From positions 62,001 through 126,000 of the forward strand of contig JACJXZ010000018.1 in the NCBI GenBank assembly GCA_020636375.1: a DNA stretch of 64,000 nt. The letters are read 5' to 3'. Numbering within the stretch: position 1 is the first letter of the stretch; every line of letters starts with the position of its first letter. Both the position numbers and the translations under genes were made by a program. This stretch comes from Lewinellaceae bacterium (GTDB lineage: Bacteria; Bacteroidota; Bacteroidia; Chitinophagales; Saprospiraceae). Under the pieces are notes generated by a model. It was not told the DNA's origin, did no database searches, and was given only the letters and a program-made list of their open reading frames with translations. Shown here one piece after another: positions 33,202 to 41,767 of this stretch.

Positions 33202-33319
33202 GGGTACCCGTCTAACGCTGGACAAAGGTGGCCGGGGCTGTGTACGGTGTACGAGTCCAGCGGCGGTCCGGGGTTGTGTACGGTGTACGATGCCCCACCG
33301 GGCTGTCCAACGTTAGAAT
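33202..33319. mobile_element. MITE-like inverted-repeat element, copy 1
   Basis: The arm TCTAACGCTGGACA (33211-33224) is inverted as TGTCCAACGTTAGA (33304-33317). Inside are two direct copies of GTGTACGGTGTACG (33240-33253 and 33276-33289), 36 nt apart. The element is flanked by a 16-bp direct repeat GGCAGTCCCGGCAGTC (33186-33201 and 33320-33335), whose right copy overlaps the hydrolase stop codon. A second copy lies at 34231-34354. No transposase is encoded. Confidence 0.65.
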
Positions 33320-33333
33320 GGCAGTCCCGGCAG

Positions 33334-34122
33334 TCAATTCATCGCCTCTTCTTCAAAGTATTCGCTCTCTGCCGGAGCGAAATCAACCACCTCCTTTCCT
33401 GCAATGAAACTTTCGATCAGGCAATCCAACTCCGCAGGCCGGTGGTACATGATGAAATGTTTGGTATCGTACATGAAAACCGCTTTCACGCCGGCTGGCG
33501 CGCCCGCTGCCCGGAGAGTTTCCAGGTATTGTTCCTTCTGGCCTTTTTGATCTGCGCCGGTGAAGGACTGAATGTCCAGTACAGGTATGGAGAGTTTTTG
33601 CAGGTCGGCGGTGAGGTCAATCAGCGGATTTTCCCGCCAGTACTGCAGCATGGCTTCCCGGTCGGTAGCCATGAAACCGGACAGCAATTTTATCCGGGTC
33701 AGCATGGTTTCGGTGCTGACGCTGTCTTTATTTCCCAAAGTCAGCCCTACGGCGGCGCCATTAAATTTGCTCCATTCCTCGGCGTTCCGGAGTTTTGGCT
33801 CCCAGTCCTGGATCACCTGGCCGGCCTGTGCTAACCTTTCTTCCTGGTCGTCCGGCGTCCAGGAGGTGCTTTCAATAGAGCCGTCCACGTTTATCAGCCT
33901 TTTGATTACGTCCGGCCTTTTGGCAGCCAGTTGAACGGCAACCATCGAGCCCCAGGAATGGCCCACTGCCGTTATCTCCTGCAGGCCATATTGATCAATC
34001 AATTTCGTTTCGCCATTTCCTTTGACGACAACCTCCGGCAATTTTTCGGTGCTGAGAATTTCCTGGGCATTGGGAGCTGCGGAGGCCAGGAGCAAGCCAA
34101 TAAAGAGAAGGGGCTTTGTCAT
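33334..34122 (-). CDS. alpha/beta hydrolase with internal deletion, secreted
   Basis: The 262-residue product has a signal peptide (cleaved near PNAQ) and a short N-terminal strand ending VVVKGNGE. It then passes directly to KLIDQYGLQEITAVGHSWGS, the nucleophile elbow. In relatives about 60-70 residues lie between these points, including the oxyanion-hole HG/PG motif and two strands. The acid and His regions (DIQSFTGADQKG, YDTKHFIMYHRP) remain. It therefore looks like a gene that suffered an in-frame deletion and is probably inactive or altered. Both ends are bracketed by copies of the same MITE-like element. Confidence 0.7.
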   Translation of the reverse strand: MTKPLLFIGLLLASAAPNAQEILSTEKLPEVVVKGNGETKLIDQYGLQEITAVGHSWGSMVAVQLAAKRPDVIKRLINVDGSIESTSWTPDDQEERLAQAGQVIQDWEPKLRNAEEWSKFNGAAVGLTLGNKDSVSTETMLTRIKLLSGFMATDREAMLQYWRENPLIDLTADLQKLSIPVLDIQSFTGADQKGQKEQYLETLRAAGAPAGVKAVFMYDTKHFIMYHRPAELDCLIESFIAGKEVVDFAPAESEYFEEEAMN

Positions 34123-34230
34123 TTTCTTAAAATTTTGGGTGATTTCAATATGCTGAAAAGCAACAGCGCTCTCAATTTAATCAAGTCCCTGGATTTACTC
34201 AATTTTGAAAAGGAAAAACTTTAGAAGGGC

Positions 34231-34354
34231 GGGTATCCGTCTAACGTTGGACAAAAGTTGCCGGGGTCGTGTACGTTGTACGGGAACAACGGCAGTCCTG
34301 GGTGGTGTACGTTGTACGGGATCCATCCGGTTGTCCAACGCCAGACGGGTAGCC
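34231..34354. mobile_element. MITE-like inverted-repeat element, copy 2
   Basis: Terminal arms GGGTATCCGTCTAACGTTGG (from 34231) and the inverted right end (TTGTCCAACGCCAGACGG, finishing GGGTAGCC at 34354) match with about four differences over 24 bp. Two direct copies of GTGTACGTTGTACG lie inside (34269-34282 and 34305-34318), 36 nt apart as in copy 1. An 8-bp direct repeat AGAAGGGC flanks it (34223-34230 and 34355-34362), resembling a target-site duplication. Confidence 0.65.
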
Positions 34355-34379
34355 AGAAGGGCCCACTTCGCAGTTACAG

Positions 34380-35648
34380 TCAATCGCTTACTCCGCCGCC
34401 GGCCATTGAGGCAACTGCAAACACCTTGCCCGCCAGGCCATGAAACTCTCCCAGCATGGGCAGATTGGAAAGATCGGTGCATTGCGTCATCAGGATACCG
34501 ATGCCGTCGCGGGAGGGGCTGATGAAAAAGTAAGTGAGAAAAGCGCCGGGCCAGGCGCAATCGCCCGGGCTGCCGAAAGCCGGCTCTTCCGTCTGCACCC
34601 CAAAACCCAGCCCGAAGCCGTGGCAGATGGCCGGCATGCCAGGCGTATGCGGCAAGACGCCTTCGGGCAGGTGGTTTTGCATCATCAGCGCGACAGTTTC
34701 GGGCCTGAGCAGGCGCGCGCCGTCCAGCTCGCCGCCGTTGAGCAGCATCCGGCAAAAGCGCATATAGTCCCGGGCGGTCGAAACCAGGCCGCCGGCGCCC
34801 CGGGGGAAGTTCTTGCCGTTGGCATAGGGGCTGTCAGCGTCGGCTCCGTCCTCCCGTTTCAAATCCTTGCCATACGCGGCAGCAAAACGTGACAGCTTCT
34901 CTGCAGGTACCTGGAAGCCGGTATCCTTCATTTTCAGGGTTTCGAAAATGTTTTTTTGCAAAAAACCTTCGATCGGCTCCCCGGATACGACCTCCACGAT
35001 ACGCGCCAGAATATCGGTGCTGTACCCGTACGTCCAACCCTCGCCGGGGTGGTGCGCCAGGGGCAGTTCCGCCAGCAAATCCACTACTTCCGGCAGGGCG
35101 CCGGGATGCCTGCTTTTAAACGCCTCGGCATAGGCTTTCTCGGCAGGCGTGTTCCGGAACAGGGTGTTGGCAATGCCGCCCGTATGAGTAAGCAAATCCC
35201 GAATGGTCATGGAACGGCGCGGTTTTTCCAGGGCGCCGTCTTCGGCAATAACCTTTACCTTGCCGAAGGCCGGAAGGAACTGCTCCACCGGCCCGTCCAG
35301 GCTTAGTTTGCCCTGTTCCGCCAGCATCATCACGGCCATGCTGACAATGGGTTTGGTCATGGAGGCCAGGCGGAAAATGGTGTTTTCCTGCATGGGCGCT
35401 CCGCTTTCCATCTCCCGTTTTCCATACACGTCCAGCCAGGTGCGCTCGCCCTGCGCCAGCAGGATGACTGTGCCGGAAAGCAAGCCGCCGTCCGTTTTTT
35501 GATGGAAATGTTGCTGGAGCCTGGCAAAAGCTGCTGAGGCCTCCGCATCCGGATTTTGCCCTGCAGGGGAAACGGAGGCGCTCTGCCCCCCTCCCCTTCC
35601 AAGGCTCAATAAGAAAAAGGGAAATAACAGTACGGATGATTTTGTCAT
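34380..35648 (-). CDS. secreted serine hydrolase (class C beta-lactamase/esterase family)
   Basis: The 422-residue protein has a signal-like N-terminus (SSVLLFPFFLLSLGRGG). It has the penicillin-binding fold: SxxK is SMTK in FRLASMTKPIVSMAVMMLAE, and the second motif Tyr is in WTYGYSTDILARIVE. The third motif region is GDCAWPGAFLTYFFI, in which the usual GWGGA is replaced by CAWPGA. Family members are esterases or peptidases rather than true beta-lactamases. The start at 35648 is six codons inside the longest frame and fits the signal peptide. Location is probably periplasmic or surface. Confidence 0.87.
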   Translation of the reverse strand: MTKSSVLLFPFFLLSLGRGGGQSASVSPAGQNPDAEASAAFARLQQHFHQKTDGGLLSGTVILLAQGERTWLDVYGKREMESGAPMQENTIFRLASMTKPIVSMAVMMLAEQGKLSLDGPVEQFLPAFGKVKVIAEDGALEKPRRSMTIRDLLTHTGGIANTLFRNTPAEKAYAEAFKSRHPGALPEVVDLLAELPLAHHPGEGWTYGYSTDILARIVEVVSGEPIEGFLQKNIFETLKMKDTGFQVPAEKLSRFAAAYGKDLKREDGADADSPYANGKNFPRGAGGLVSTARDYMRFCRMLLNGGELDGARLLRPETVALMMQNHLPEGVLPHTPGMPAICHGFGLGFGVQTEEPAFGSPGDCAWPGAFLTYFFISPSRDGIGILMTQCTDLSNLPMLGEFHGLAGKVFAVASMAGGGVSD

Positions 35649-35714
35649 GACGATTGTTTCTGACAAAAATACAGACGGGAAGGCTTGGAAAAAACGTGCG
35701 CAAAAGCCATTTTT

Positions 35715-35908
35715 AGGGGGTATTTGGGACAGGATAGACAGGATTTACGAGATTTACCCTGTGAAATAGCTGGGAAGGAGCCGGGGTTCATTTCACAGGG
35801 TGAACAGGATTAACAGGAATTGCCAATGCGGAGCTGCAGGATGCGGCTCCGCATTGGCAACTTCCCCCCCTCGGGGGATTGAGGGGGGCTTAACAAACAA
35901 CACCGTAC
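35715..35908 (+). promoter_or_regulatory. three consecutive stem-loops upstream of the GlxA-type regulator
   Basis: Nonamer-like units (GACAGGATA, GACAGGATT) begin near 35727. CCCTGTGAAA (35757-35766) is inverted at 35791-35800. TTGCCAATGCGGAGC (35820-35834) is perfectly inverted at 35846-35860, a 15-bp stem with an 11-nt loop. CCCCCC/GGGGG stems follow at about 35864-35890, ending 20 nt before the ATG. Nothing here is coding. It may be a cluster of REP-like units or a folded leader. Confidence 0.65.
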
Positions 35909-36880
35909 ATGAAAAAAACAGCACTTCTCCTTCCCCGTGGCGAAACCATGGGCAGCGCCGTGGTTGGCCCTTATGCCATTTTCGCCAGGGTCAACGAGTT
36001 TATGGCGAGCCAGGGCCAGCCGCCTGCATTCGAAGTAGAACTGGTAGGTTGCGAGCCGGCCCCGTCCTTCGAAGAGGGGGCGTTCCGGGTAAGCCCGCAC
36101 CGCCAATTGGCCGAAGCTGCAGGGTATGATTTGGCTATAATCCCCGGGTTTACGGGCGAGGTAGCAGCCATGTTGTCGGCCAACCGTCCGCTCATCGCCT
36201 GGCTGAAAGAGCAACGCGAAACGCATGGGACGGAGCTGGCGAGCCTGTGCAGCGGCGCCTTCTTCATCGCCGCTGCCGGCCTGCTGGACGGGAAAAAATG
36301 CACCACCCACTGGGCTTATGCCGACGAATTCCGGACGCGCTTCCCCCGGGCCAACCTGATGCCAGAGCGAATCGTCACCGACGACAGGGGCATTTACGCC
36401 AGCGGCGGGGCCTACTCATCCCTGAACCTCGTGCTTTATCTGCTGGAAAAATTCAGCGGCAAGGCGGCGGCCGTCTGGGCAGCCAAGGTGTTCCAGATCG
36501 ACCCCGGCCGCCGGTCGCAAAAGCCGTTCGTGATCTTCAGCAACCAGGGAGCGCACCAGGACGAGGCCATCGCCCGCGTGCAGGAACACATCGAACGGCA
36601 TTACCGGGAGGGGCTGACCGTCACCGGGCTGGCCGGCCGCTTTGCCTTCAGCCGCCGCAATTTCCTGCGCCGGTTCAAGGAAGCCACCGGCAACACGCCC
36701 ATCGAGTACCTGCAACGGGTGCGCATCGAAGCCGCCAAGCGCAACCTGGAAACCAGCTTCGGCGGCATCGGGGAAGCGTTATCCGCCGCCGGGTATAGCG
36801 ACGCCAAAACGTTTCGGCGGCTGTTTAAAAAATATACGGGATTTTCGCCTATGGAGTACAGGAACAGGTATCGGCTTTGA
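35909..36880 (+). CDS. GlxA-type transcriptional regulator (DJ-1/PfpI domain plus AraC HTH)
   Basis: The 323-residue protein has an N-terminal DJ-1/PfpI-like domain (about residues 1-185). Its elbow Cys lies in LASLCSGAFFIAAAGLLDGK, followed by CTTHWAYADEF as in GlxA/FtrA regulators. The C-terminal AraC-type DNA-binding domain (about residues 220-318) has both helix-turn-helix motifs: LTVTGLAGRFAFSRRNFLRR, and IGEALSAAGYSDAKTFRRLF followed by FSPMEYRNRY. Such proteins usually activate nearby amine or aldehyde metabolism genes, but no clear target is adjacent. A heavily structured region precedes it. Confidence 0.9.
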   Translation: MKKTALLLPRGETMGSAVVGPYAIFARVNEFMASQGQPPAFEVELVGCEPAPSFEEGAFRVSPHRQLAEAAGYDLAIIPGFTGEVAAMLSANRPLIAWLKEQRETHGTELASLCSGAFFIAAAGLLDGKKCTTHWAYADEFRTRFPRANLMPERIVTDDRGIYASGGAYSSLNLVLYLLEKFSGKAAAVWAAKVFQIDPGRRSQKPFVIFSNQGAHQDEAIARVQEHIERHYREGLTVTGLAGRFAFSRRNFLRRFKEATGNTPIEYLQRVRIEAAKRNLETSFGGIGEALSAAGYSDAKTFRRLFKKYTGFSPMEYRNRYRL

Positions 36881-36897
36881 GATGGGCAACCTCAGGA

Positions 36898-38325
36898 CTA
36901 CTTACCCTTGATTATTTTGAACGTCCTCACCCTTTCCCCATCCAGAATAACATCCAGGAAATAAACGCCCGGCGCCAACCCACTGAGGTTGCTCAGAGTC
37001 ATTTGCTGCTCGCCGGCCGGCAAGCCCTGGTACCGGGCTGACCGGATTGCCTTTCCGGAACCATCAGCCAAAGCCAAATCCAGATGGCTAATGGTTCCCG
37101 GAAGCTTTACTGCGGCCGTTATACTTTCAAAAAACGGATTGGGGAAAACCGAAGCAGAAACTACAGGAAAAACCGCTTCCCCTGCATTGCTGATGGCCTC
37201 TTCGCAATCAAGGTATACTTTTAGCAATGCCTGCACCGTTGAGGCCAGCGCCCAGGAATTGATATTGGCATCGTTAGCATGCACCGCAATACTGAGATCT
37301 TTGCCGGGGAAATAAACCACGCTGGAGGAGTAAGACACGTCGCCGCCGTGGCCATAACTGGCCAGGCCGAGGTAACTGCGCTCCACCAATCCCAGGCCGT
37401 AGCGGGAGCCTCCGGGCATGGTGGTGCCGACGGTTTGCCGGGCGGCATCCCAGGTTTCTGGCGCGTACAGGCTGCCGCTCATGCAGGCGCGCATCCAGCG
37501 GGCCATGTCGGCAGGGGTTGCGAAGTAGGCGCCGGCCGGGCCGGTGGCGCTGAAAAAAGATCGCCAGTTGGAAAAAAAGGCGTGCGCGTCGTCCACCACC
37601 CCATCGCCCGTGATGTCGAGCCAGAGGTGGGCTACCTGTTCCGGCAAGGGATCATAGGCAGGCAGGGAAAAGCTTTCCAGGCCGAGGGGCGTGAAAAAAC
37701 GCTGATCGAACTCCTGCCGGTAGGGGTTGCCGGTTGCCGCTTCGATGACCATGCCCAACAGCAGATAGTTGGTGTTGGAATACCCCCACCTCGTCCCGGC
37801 CTGGAATGCCGGCGGGCGGATGAATTCAGCGATCACTTCTTCCAGCGTCCAGATCCGGTTTACATTGGCCAGCATCTGCGGCTGGAAACCGGGGTTTTGC
37901 AGGATGTCGTATACTCCGCTTTGGTGCCGCAGCAACTGGCGGATGGTGATGTCGGGGTTGACGTGCGGAAATGCCGGCAGCCATTGGTGCAGGCTATCGT
38001 CCAGGGCCAGGGTGCCCTCATCCGCCAGTTGCAGGATGCAGGCGGCGGTGATAGTCTTGGTCACGCTGGCGATGGCGAAGGCGTGCTCCGGGCCGACGCT
38101 GTCCGGAGGGGAAAGGGAGGAAACGCCGCTGCCGCCCGCCCATACGGCGCCGTCGGGCAGCTGCAGGGCAGCGCCTAAGCCTTTTATGCCGAGCACCTGA
38201 TGCGTGGAGTCGAGGGCGTTTTGCAGGGCTTCTGCTAACTTGGGATCGACGTCCTGGGCCGTCGTTTTCCCCAGCAAAAAGAGGGAGAAAAAAACCAGAA
38301 GAAACAAAAATCGAATTGGTTTCAT
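36898..38325 (-). CDS. secreted serine hydrolase (D-Ala-D-Ala carboxypeptidase/beta-lactamase-like) with T9SS sorting domain
   Basis: The 475-residue protein has a signal peptide (cleaved near GKTTAQ). In the penicillin-binding fold, SxxK is in AFAIASVTKTITAACILQL, Tyr-x-Asn in WGYSNTNYLLLGMVIEAATG, and the HxG-type third motif in SYGHGGDVSYSSSVVYF. The final 80 residues (SASVFPNPFFESITAAVKLP to DGERVRTFKIIKGK) form a type A T9SS domain. It is thus an extracellular or surface peptidase/esterase. It is followed by, and probably co-transcribed with, no other gene; the NHL gene upstream ends 26 nt before its start. Confidence 0.9.
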   Translation of the reverse strand: MKPIRFLFLLVFFSLFLLGKTTAQDVDPKLAEALQNALDSTHQVLGIKGLGAALQLPDGAVWAGGSGVSSLSPPDSVGPEHAFAIASVTKTITAACILQLADEGTLALDDSLHQWLPAFPHVNPDITIRQLLRHQSGVYDILQNPGFQPQMLANVNRIWTLEEVIAEFIRPPAFQAGTRWGYSNTNYLLLGMVIEAATGNPYRQEFDQRFFTPLGLESFSLPAYDPLPEQVAHLWLDITGDGVVDDAHAFFSNWRSFFSATGPAGAYFATPADMARWMRACMSGSLYAPETWDAARQTVGTTMPGGSRYGLGLVERSYLGLASYGHGGDVSYSSSVVYFPGKDLSIAVHANDANINSWALASTVQALLKVYLDCEEAISNAGEAVFPVVSASVFPNPFFESITAAVKLPGTISHLDLALADGSGKAIRSARYQGLPAGEQQMTLSNLSGLAPGVYFLDVILDGERVRTFKIIKGK

Positions 38326-38351
38326 TTTTTGATTATTTGAAATTTTATACG

Positions 38352-39491
38352 CTAAATCACCAACATCTTCTCCAACAATAATATCCCGTCAGAAAACAAG
38401 CGGACATACCAGACACCTGCCTTCAATCCATCTATAAATATTGCATTGCCATAAAGCGGAGCCTCCTGCCTGAACGCCACCCTGCCTGAGCCATCGGAGA
38501 CCTCCAGGATGCAGGGGCGGCCGGCCAGGGCTGCCGGGATTTCCACTTTTACAGAACCTGTGCTGGGATTAGGAGCAACCCTCAGCTTCCAGTCCACAGC
38601 CTTTTCGCCAGCCTGCGCCGGCTGCTCGTCCAGCCCAGTGATGCGCCGCAGCCGGCCCGCTTCGGCCACGTACAGCGTATCTTCCGAAACAGTGAAGCCG
38701 AGGCCGAGCGGCCGGTTGAACCGCGCGCCTGCAGCGTCGCCGTCTATAGAGCCGGGGGTGCCCGTTCCGGCGAGGGTGTCGAGGTTGCCCTGCAGGTCCA
38801 TCCGGTAGATGCGGTGGTTGCCCTGCGAGGGGAAGTAGAGTCGCCGGTCTTTTTTGCGGAAAACGAGGTTGCCTGCTTTAGCGCCCAGTTCCAGCACCAG
38901 TTCCGGCACTCTTGCTGTGGTGTCTATCCTGAATATTTTGCCGGTGGGCGTATTGGCGACCCAGAGATGGCCTTCGTCGTCGAAAGCAACGCCCTGGGGG
39001 CGGAAAAAATCGGTTGTTTCCAGCCATGTTTCCGAGCTGCCATCCGGTTTTACCTTAATGACCTGATTGCCGCTGTAAGCAGGGAAAGCCCCGAAACAGG
39101 TGACAAAAATATTGCCTTCGCTATCCAGGGCAAGGCCTGCCGGGCCATCCAGTCCGGAGAGGACGGTGGCCACAGCGCCCGTCGCCGGATCATAACTTTT
39201 CAAGGTGTTGTCGTCGTAATTGGTCACGAAAAGCAATCCGGCGCCGTTTTCGTCGATATCGATGGGGCCGCTGAATCCCGTCCTGAAATTCGGGTCAAAA
39301 CCGCCTTCAGGCGTAGCCCTGCCGATGGCCAGGCCCTGCATCAGGCCTCCGGGCGTGGTGTAGATGAAGCCCGCTGCATCGACATGGATTCCGTCGACGA
39401 TCCGGGGATGTGAAACCACCGTTTCCACTGTTTGCGCTTCGATATTTTGGGCAGCCAGCAGACAAGCCAGCAGGCAGTACCGCTTCCACAT
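38352..39491 (-). CDS. NHL/SMP-30-like propeller protein with T9SS sorting domain
   Basis: The 379-residue product has a signal peptide (cleaved near NIEAQ). It has NHL-type propeller blades such as LDGPAGLALDSEGNIFVTCF, FFRPQGVAFDDEGHLWVANT and FNRPLGLGFTVSEDTLYVAE. A T9SS type A domain follows from about residue 305 (RVAPNPSTGSVKVEIP to DGILLLEKMLVI). It is probably exported to the cell surface; such propellers bind proteins or small ligands, with no specific role assignable. It lies 26 nt upstream of the serine hydrolase gene on the same strand, so an operon of two T9SS cargo proteins is likely. Confidence 0.87.
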   Translation of the reverse strand: MWKRYCLLACLLAAQNIEAQTVETVVSHPRIVDGIHVDAAGFIYTTPGGLMQGLAIGRATPEGGFDPNFRTGFSGPIDIDENGAGLLFVTNYDDNTLKSYDPATGAVATVLSGLDGPAGLALDSEGNIFVTCFGAFPAYSGNQVIKVKPDGSSETWLETTDFFRPQGVAFDDEGHLWVANTPTGKIFRIDTTARVPELVLELGAKAGNLVFRKKDRRLYFPSQGNHRIYRMDLQGNLDTLAGTGTPGSIDGDAAGARFNRPLGLGFTVSEDTLYVAEAGRLRRITGLDEQPAQAGEKAVDWKLRVAPNPSTGSVKVEIPAALAGRPCILEVSDGSGRVAFRQEAPLYGNAIFIDGLKAGVWYVRLFSDGILLLEKMLVI

Positions 39492-39584
39492 GGCGTTATG
39501 GTTTAAGTTTGAATAACTTTGAATACCCGGCTAATTTATCGCCAGGCGCTGTTGGCAGGGGGTAAAAAATTGAACAGGATACAG

Positions 39585-40511
39585 ATGGCGGAGTATTATA
39601 AAGGAATGGTCAGGCAGGCGACACCCGGCGGCCCGGCGCTGGCCTGGCGGCGACCCGTGCGCTGGGCCGGCAATGAAATGAGGTTCTCCTCGATTTCCGA
39701 AGCGGATATTACGCTGGATACTTCGAGGTTTCATATTGCGGTGCCGGCCTGCGGCACGGAAACCTTTCTGGTGGATGGGAAACCGTTTTCTGCGCAGGCA
39801 GGCGAGTATTTCATTTTCAATCCTCGTCAGCACGTCCGGGCAGAAGGTTTTTTTAAAACGCCGGTGGAGGGTTACTGCTTTTTCCTGACAGAGAAAACGA
39901 TACGGGAAACGGCCCATGCCATCGGCCGGCCTGCTGAAAAGCTGCTCGATTCGCCCTTCGCTTACTCCTGGCAACAGCAGGAGTTCATGGTGAAAAGCTA
40001 CCGGCTGCACGAAAACGCCTTCGGGCAGTTCCTGCTCCGCCTGCGGCAGGACCTGCTCAGCGGCCCGGAAAAGCAATTCATCGACTGGGACGCCTTGTAT
40101 TTTGAAATGGCCGCCGAATTCCTCCGGGCGCACCGGCAGATCGGGCGGCACCTGCAGGCCATCCCCTCGGCACGCACGCTGACAAAGCAGGAGGTTTACC
40201 GCCGCATCAGCCTGGCTCATAGCTACATATTGGAAAATTTTGACGGCCCAATCTCACTCGAAGACCTGGAAAAAGTGGCGTTTTTTTCCAAGTATTACAT
40301 CATCCGGATGTACCGGCAAATCTACGGCCTGACACCCCATCAGCACATCCTGCAACTGCGGGTAGAGCGGGCGAAGGAATTGCTGCGCAAGGGCCATTCC
40401 CCAACGGAAGTAGCCCTGCGGCTTTCTTTTACTGACCGGCGGGCTTTCGCGAAAATATTCAAGCAGCGGATAGGCGTCTCGCCTTCTGCTTTTTCCCGGT
40501 TGCCTGGGTGA
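39585..40511 (+). CDS. AraC-family transcriptional regulator
   Basis: The 308-residue protein has a cupin-like N-terminal sensor region (about residues 1-190). Its C-terminal AraC domain has HTH1 in ISLEDLEKVAFFSKYYIIRM and HTH2 in SPTEVALRLSFTDRRAFAKI, followed by GVSPSAF. The ATG at 39585 is preferred; a TTG start at 39519 would add 22 residues, but a TAACTTTG promoter element (39514-39521) overlaps that codon. It is divergent from the two T9SS cargo genes and may regulate them, though this is only positional inference. Confidence 0.85.
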   Translation: MAEYYKGMVRQATPGGPALAWRRPVRWAGNEMRFSSISEADITLDTSRFHIAVPACGTETFLVDGKPFSAQAGEYFIFNPRQHVRAEGFFKTPVEGYCFFLTEKTIRETAHAIGRPAEKLLDSPFAYSWQQQEFMVKSYRLHENAFGQFLLRLRQDLLSGPEKQFIDWDALYFEMAAEFLRAHRQIGRHLQAIPSARTLTKQEVYRRISLAHSYILENFDGPISLEDLEKVAFFSKYYIIRMYRQIYGLTPHQHILQLRVERAKELLRKGHSPTEVALRLSFTDRRAFAKIFKQRIGVSPSAFSRLPG

Positions 40512-40590
40512 GGGATTTATTCACACTACTGGACATTTATGAAGTTGTTTTTTAAACGTTCCTTAGTAGCGATTTCTCCATCATCCTTTT

Positions 40591-41250
40591 CTAATAGTTC
40601 CGTATCCTGCCCCGCGCCTGCGAAGAGCGGTATTTTTCCAGGAACAATTCCTCCGGCGGTTCCTCATTTGTATCCTGATCTTCTTCGGGGTACCGTTCTT
40701 CAAAGCCTAGTTTTTTCAGAAAGGCGATGCTGCGCCGGTTCTCCCGCTTTACTGTTGCAAACAGGTAGAGCCGGTCCATTTTCCGGAAGAGGAACTCCTG
40801 GAAGTACTGCACCGTCCGGAACGGCAGGCCTGTGCCCCGGTATTTGTCGACGAAAGCGAAACCGATGGCGCACTGGCGGTGGTTGTAGCCGAAGCGTTCG
40901 CGGCTGAAGTCGAAGGCGTGCAGCAGGCCGACATGCTCCCTGCCTTTTCTCACCAGCCAGTCGGCGCCGCCGTGTTTGGGGGAATAGGGCATGACGATGC
41001 GCAGATGGGCCACGTATTCGTAGAGCTGCTGCGGGTCCTTGAAGCGCTCGTCCACCCAGGGATCGGGATCGTTTTCGAACATATCCAGCACGAGGCGCCG
41101 GTTCTCGAAGTCCAGCATGTCAAAGGACAGGCCATCCGGAGTGTCCGGGATGCGGGGAAACGCCCACAACGGCTGCCGGCCGATGTTGCGCTCCATGTAC
41201 GACTGCAGCCAGGCGGGGAGGGGGTAACTGCCGTATTTATTGGCGTCCAT
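40591..41250 (-). CDS. GNAT-family N-acetyltransferase
   Basis: The 219-residue protein has an acetyl-CoA binding segment, FAFVDKYRGTGLPFRTVQYF (motif R-G-T-G), preceded by a beta strand (RQCAIGF). It is followed by LYLFATVKRENRRSIAFLKK and LGFEERY, the usual GNAT C-terminus. The N-terminal 60 residues, with SFDMLDFENRRLVLDMFEND, resemble the RimJ/RimL entry strand. Substrate unknown. It is 4 nt downstream of a hypothetical gene and probably forms a three-gene unit with it and the WG-repeat lipoprotein. Confidence 0.82.
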   Translation of the reverse strand: MDANKYGSYPLPAWLQSYMERNIGRQPLWAFPRIPDTPDGLSFDMLDFENRRLVLDMFENDPDPWVDERFKDPQQLYEYVAHLRIVMPYSPKHGGADWLVRKGREHVGLLHAFDFSRERFGYNHRQCAIGFAFVDKYRGTGLPFRTVQYFQEFLFRKMDRLYLFATVKRENRRSIAFLKKLGFEERYPEEDQDTNEEPPEELFLEKYRSSQARGRIRNY

Positions 41251-41254
41251 ACGT

Positions 41255-41731
41255 TTACTTCACCTCTGTAGAAGCGACTGACAAGTGTATGTCGCCATCT
41301 TCCAGCATGGTGATTACATAATCCAATATAAAATATTTATCAGCCCCATAGAATTTAACTTTCCGGTCGATCAAACTTCGGATATCTGCCTCTATTTCCT
41401 TTGCGTTTAGCTCTTCCACCATCTGTTTTATGGACTCTTCCCGTTTTTCCGGCGGCAGGTTGGCAGTATTCCAGCACATGATCAAAAAGGGCACATACTT
41501 TTTGTAATCCGATTCCGTTTTGCAATTCGCGATCAGGTCCGCTCCGTAGTCCAGGATCAGTTCAGATACTTTGACCTCAAAACTCCCAGATTCTATCTTC
41601 GCGCCTTTCAGCACCTCCAAGGATTCCAGTTTTTCCAGCAACTTCCTGTTCAAGTCAGGCCTGGTGGGTTGCCTTTCGGGCGCCTGGTTTTTCCTACCCT
41701 TCTTCTTTTTTCTCTTTCTCGATACCGGCAT
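41255..41731 (-). CDS. hypothetical cytoplasmic protein with basic N-terminus
   Basis: The 158-residue protein starts with a Lys/Arg-rich tail (SRKRKKKKGRKN), then a helical domain including LNRKLLEKLESLEVLKGAKI and ADLIANCKTESDYKKYVPFL, with a WNTANLPPEKREE turn. No signal peptide and no family is recognised. The basic tail suggests nucleic acid or ribosome contact, which is speculation. It lies between the GNAT gene (4 nt) and a WG-repeat lipoprotein (36 nt). Confidence 0.7.
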   Translation of the reverse strand: MPVSRKRKKKKGRKNQAPERQPTRPDLNRKLLEKLESLEVLKGAKIESGSFEVKVSELILDYGADLIANCKTESDYKKYVPFLIMCWNTANLPPEKREESIKQMVEELNAKEIEADIRSLIDRKVKFYGADKYFILDYVITMLEDGDIHLSVASTEVK

Positions 41732-41767
41732 GTCTGATATTTTTAAATTGATCGTTTATCATTTGCG

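Noticed and set aside
39519..39584. TTG start adding 22 residues to the AraC regulator
   Set aside because: A TAACTTTG promoter-like element covers the TTG, and an ATG with better context follows at 39585.
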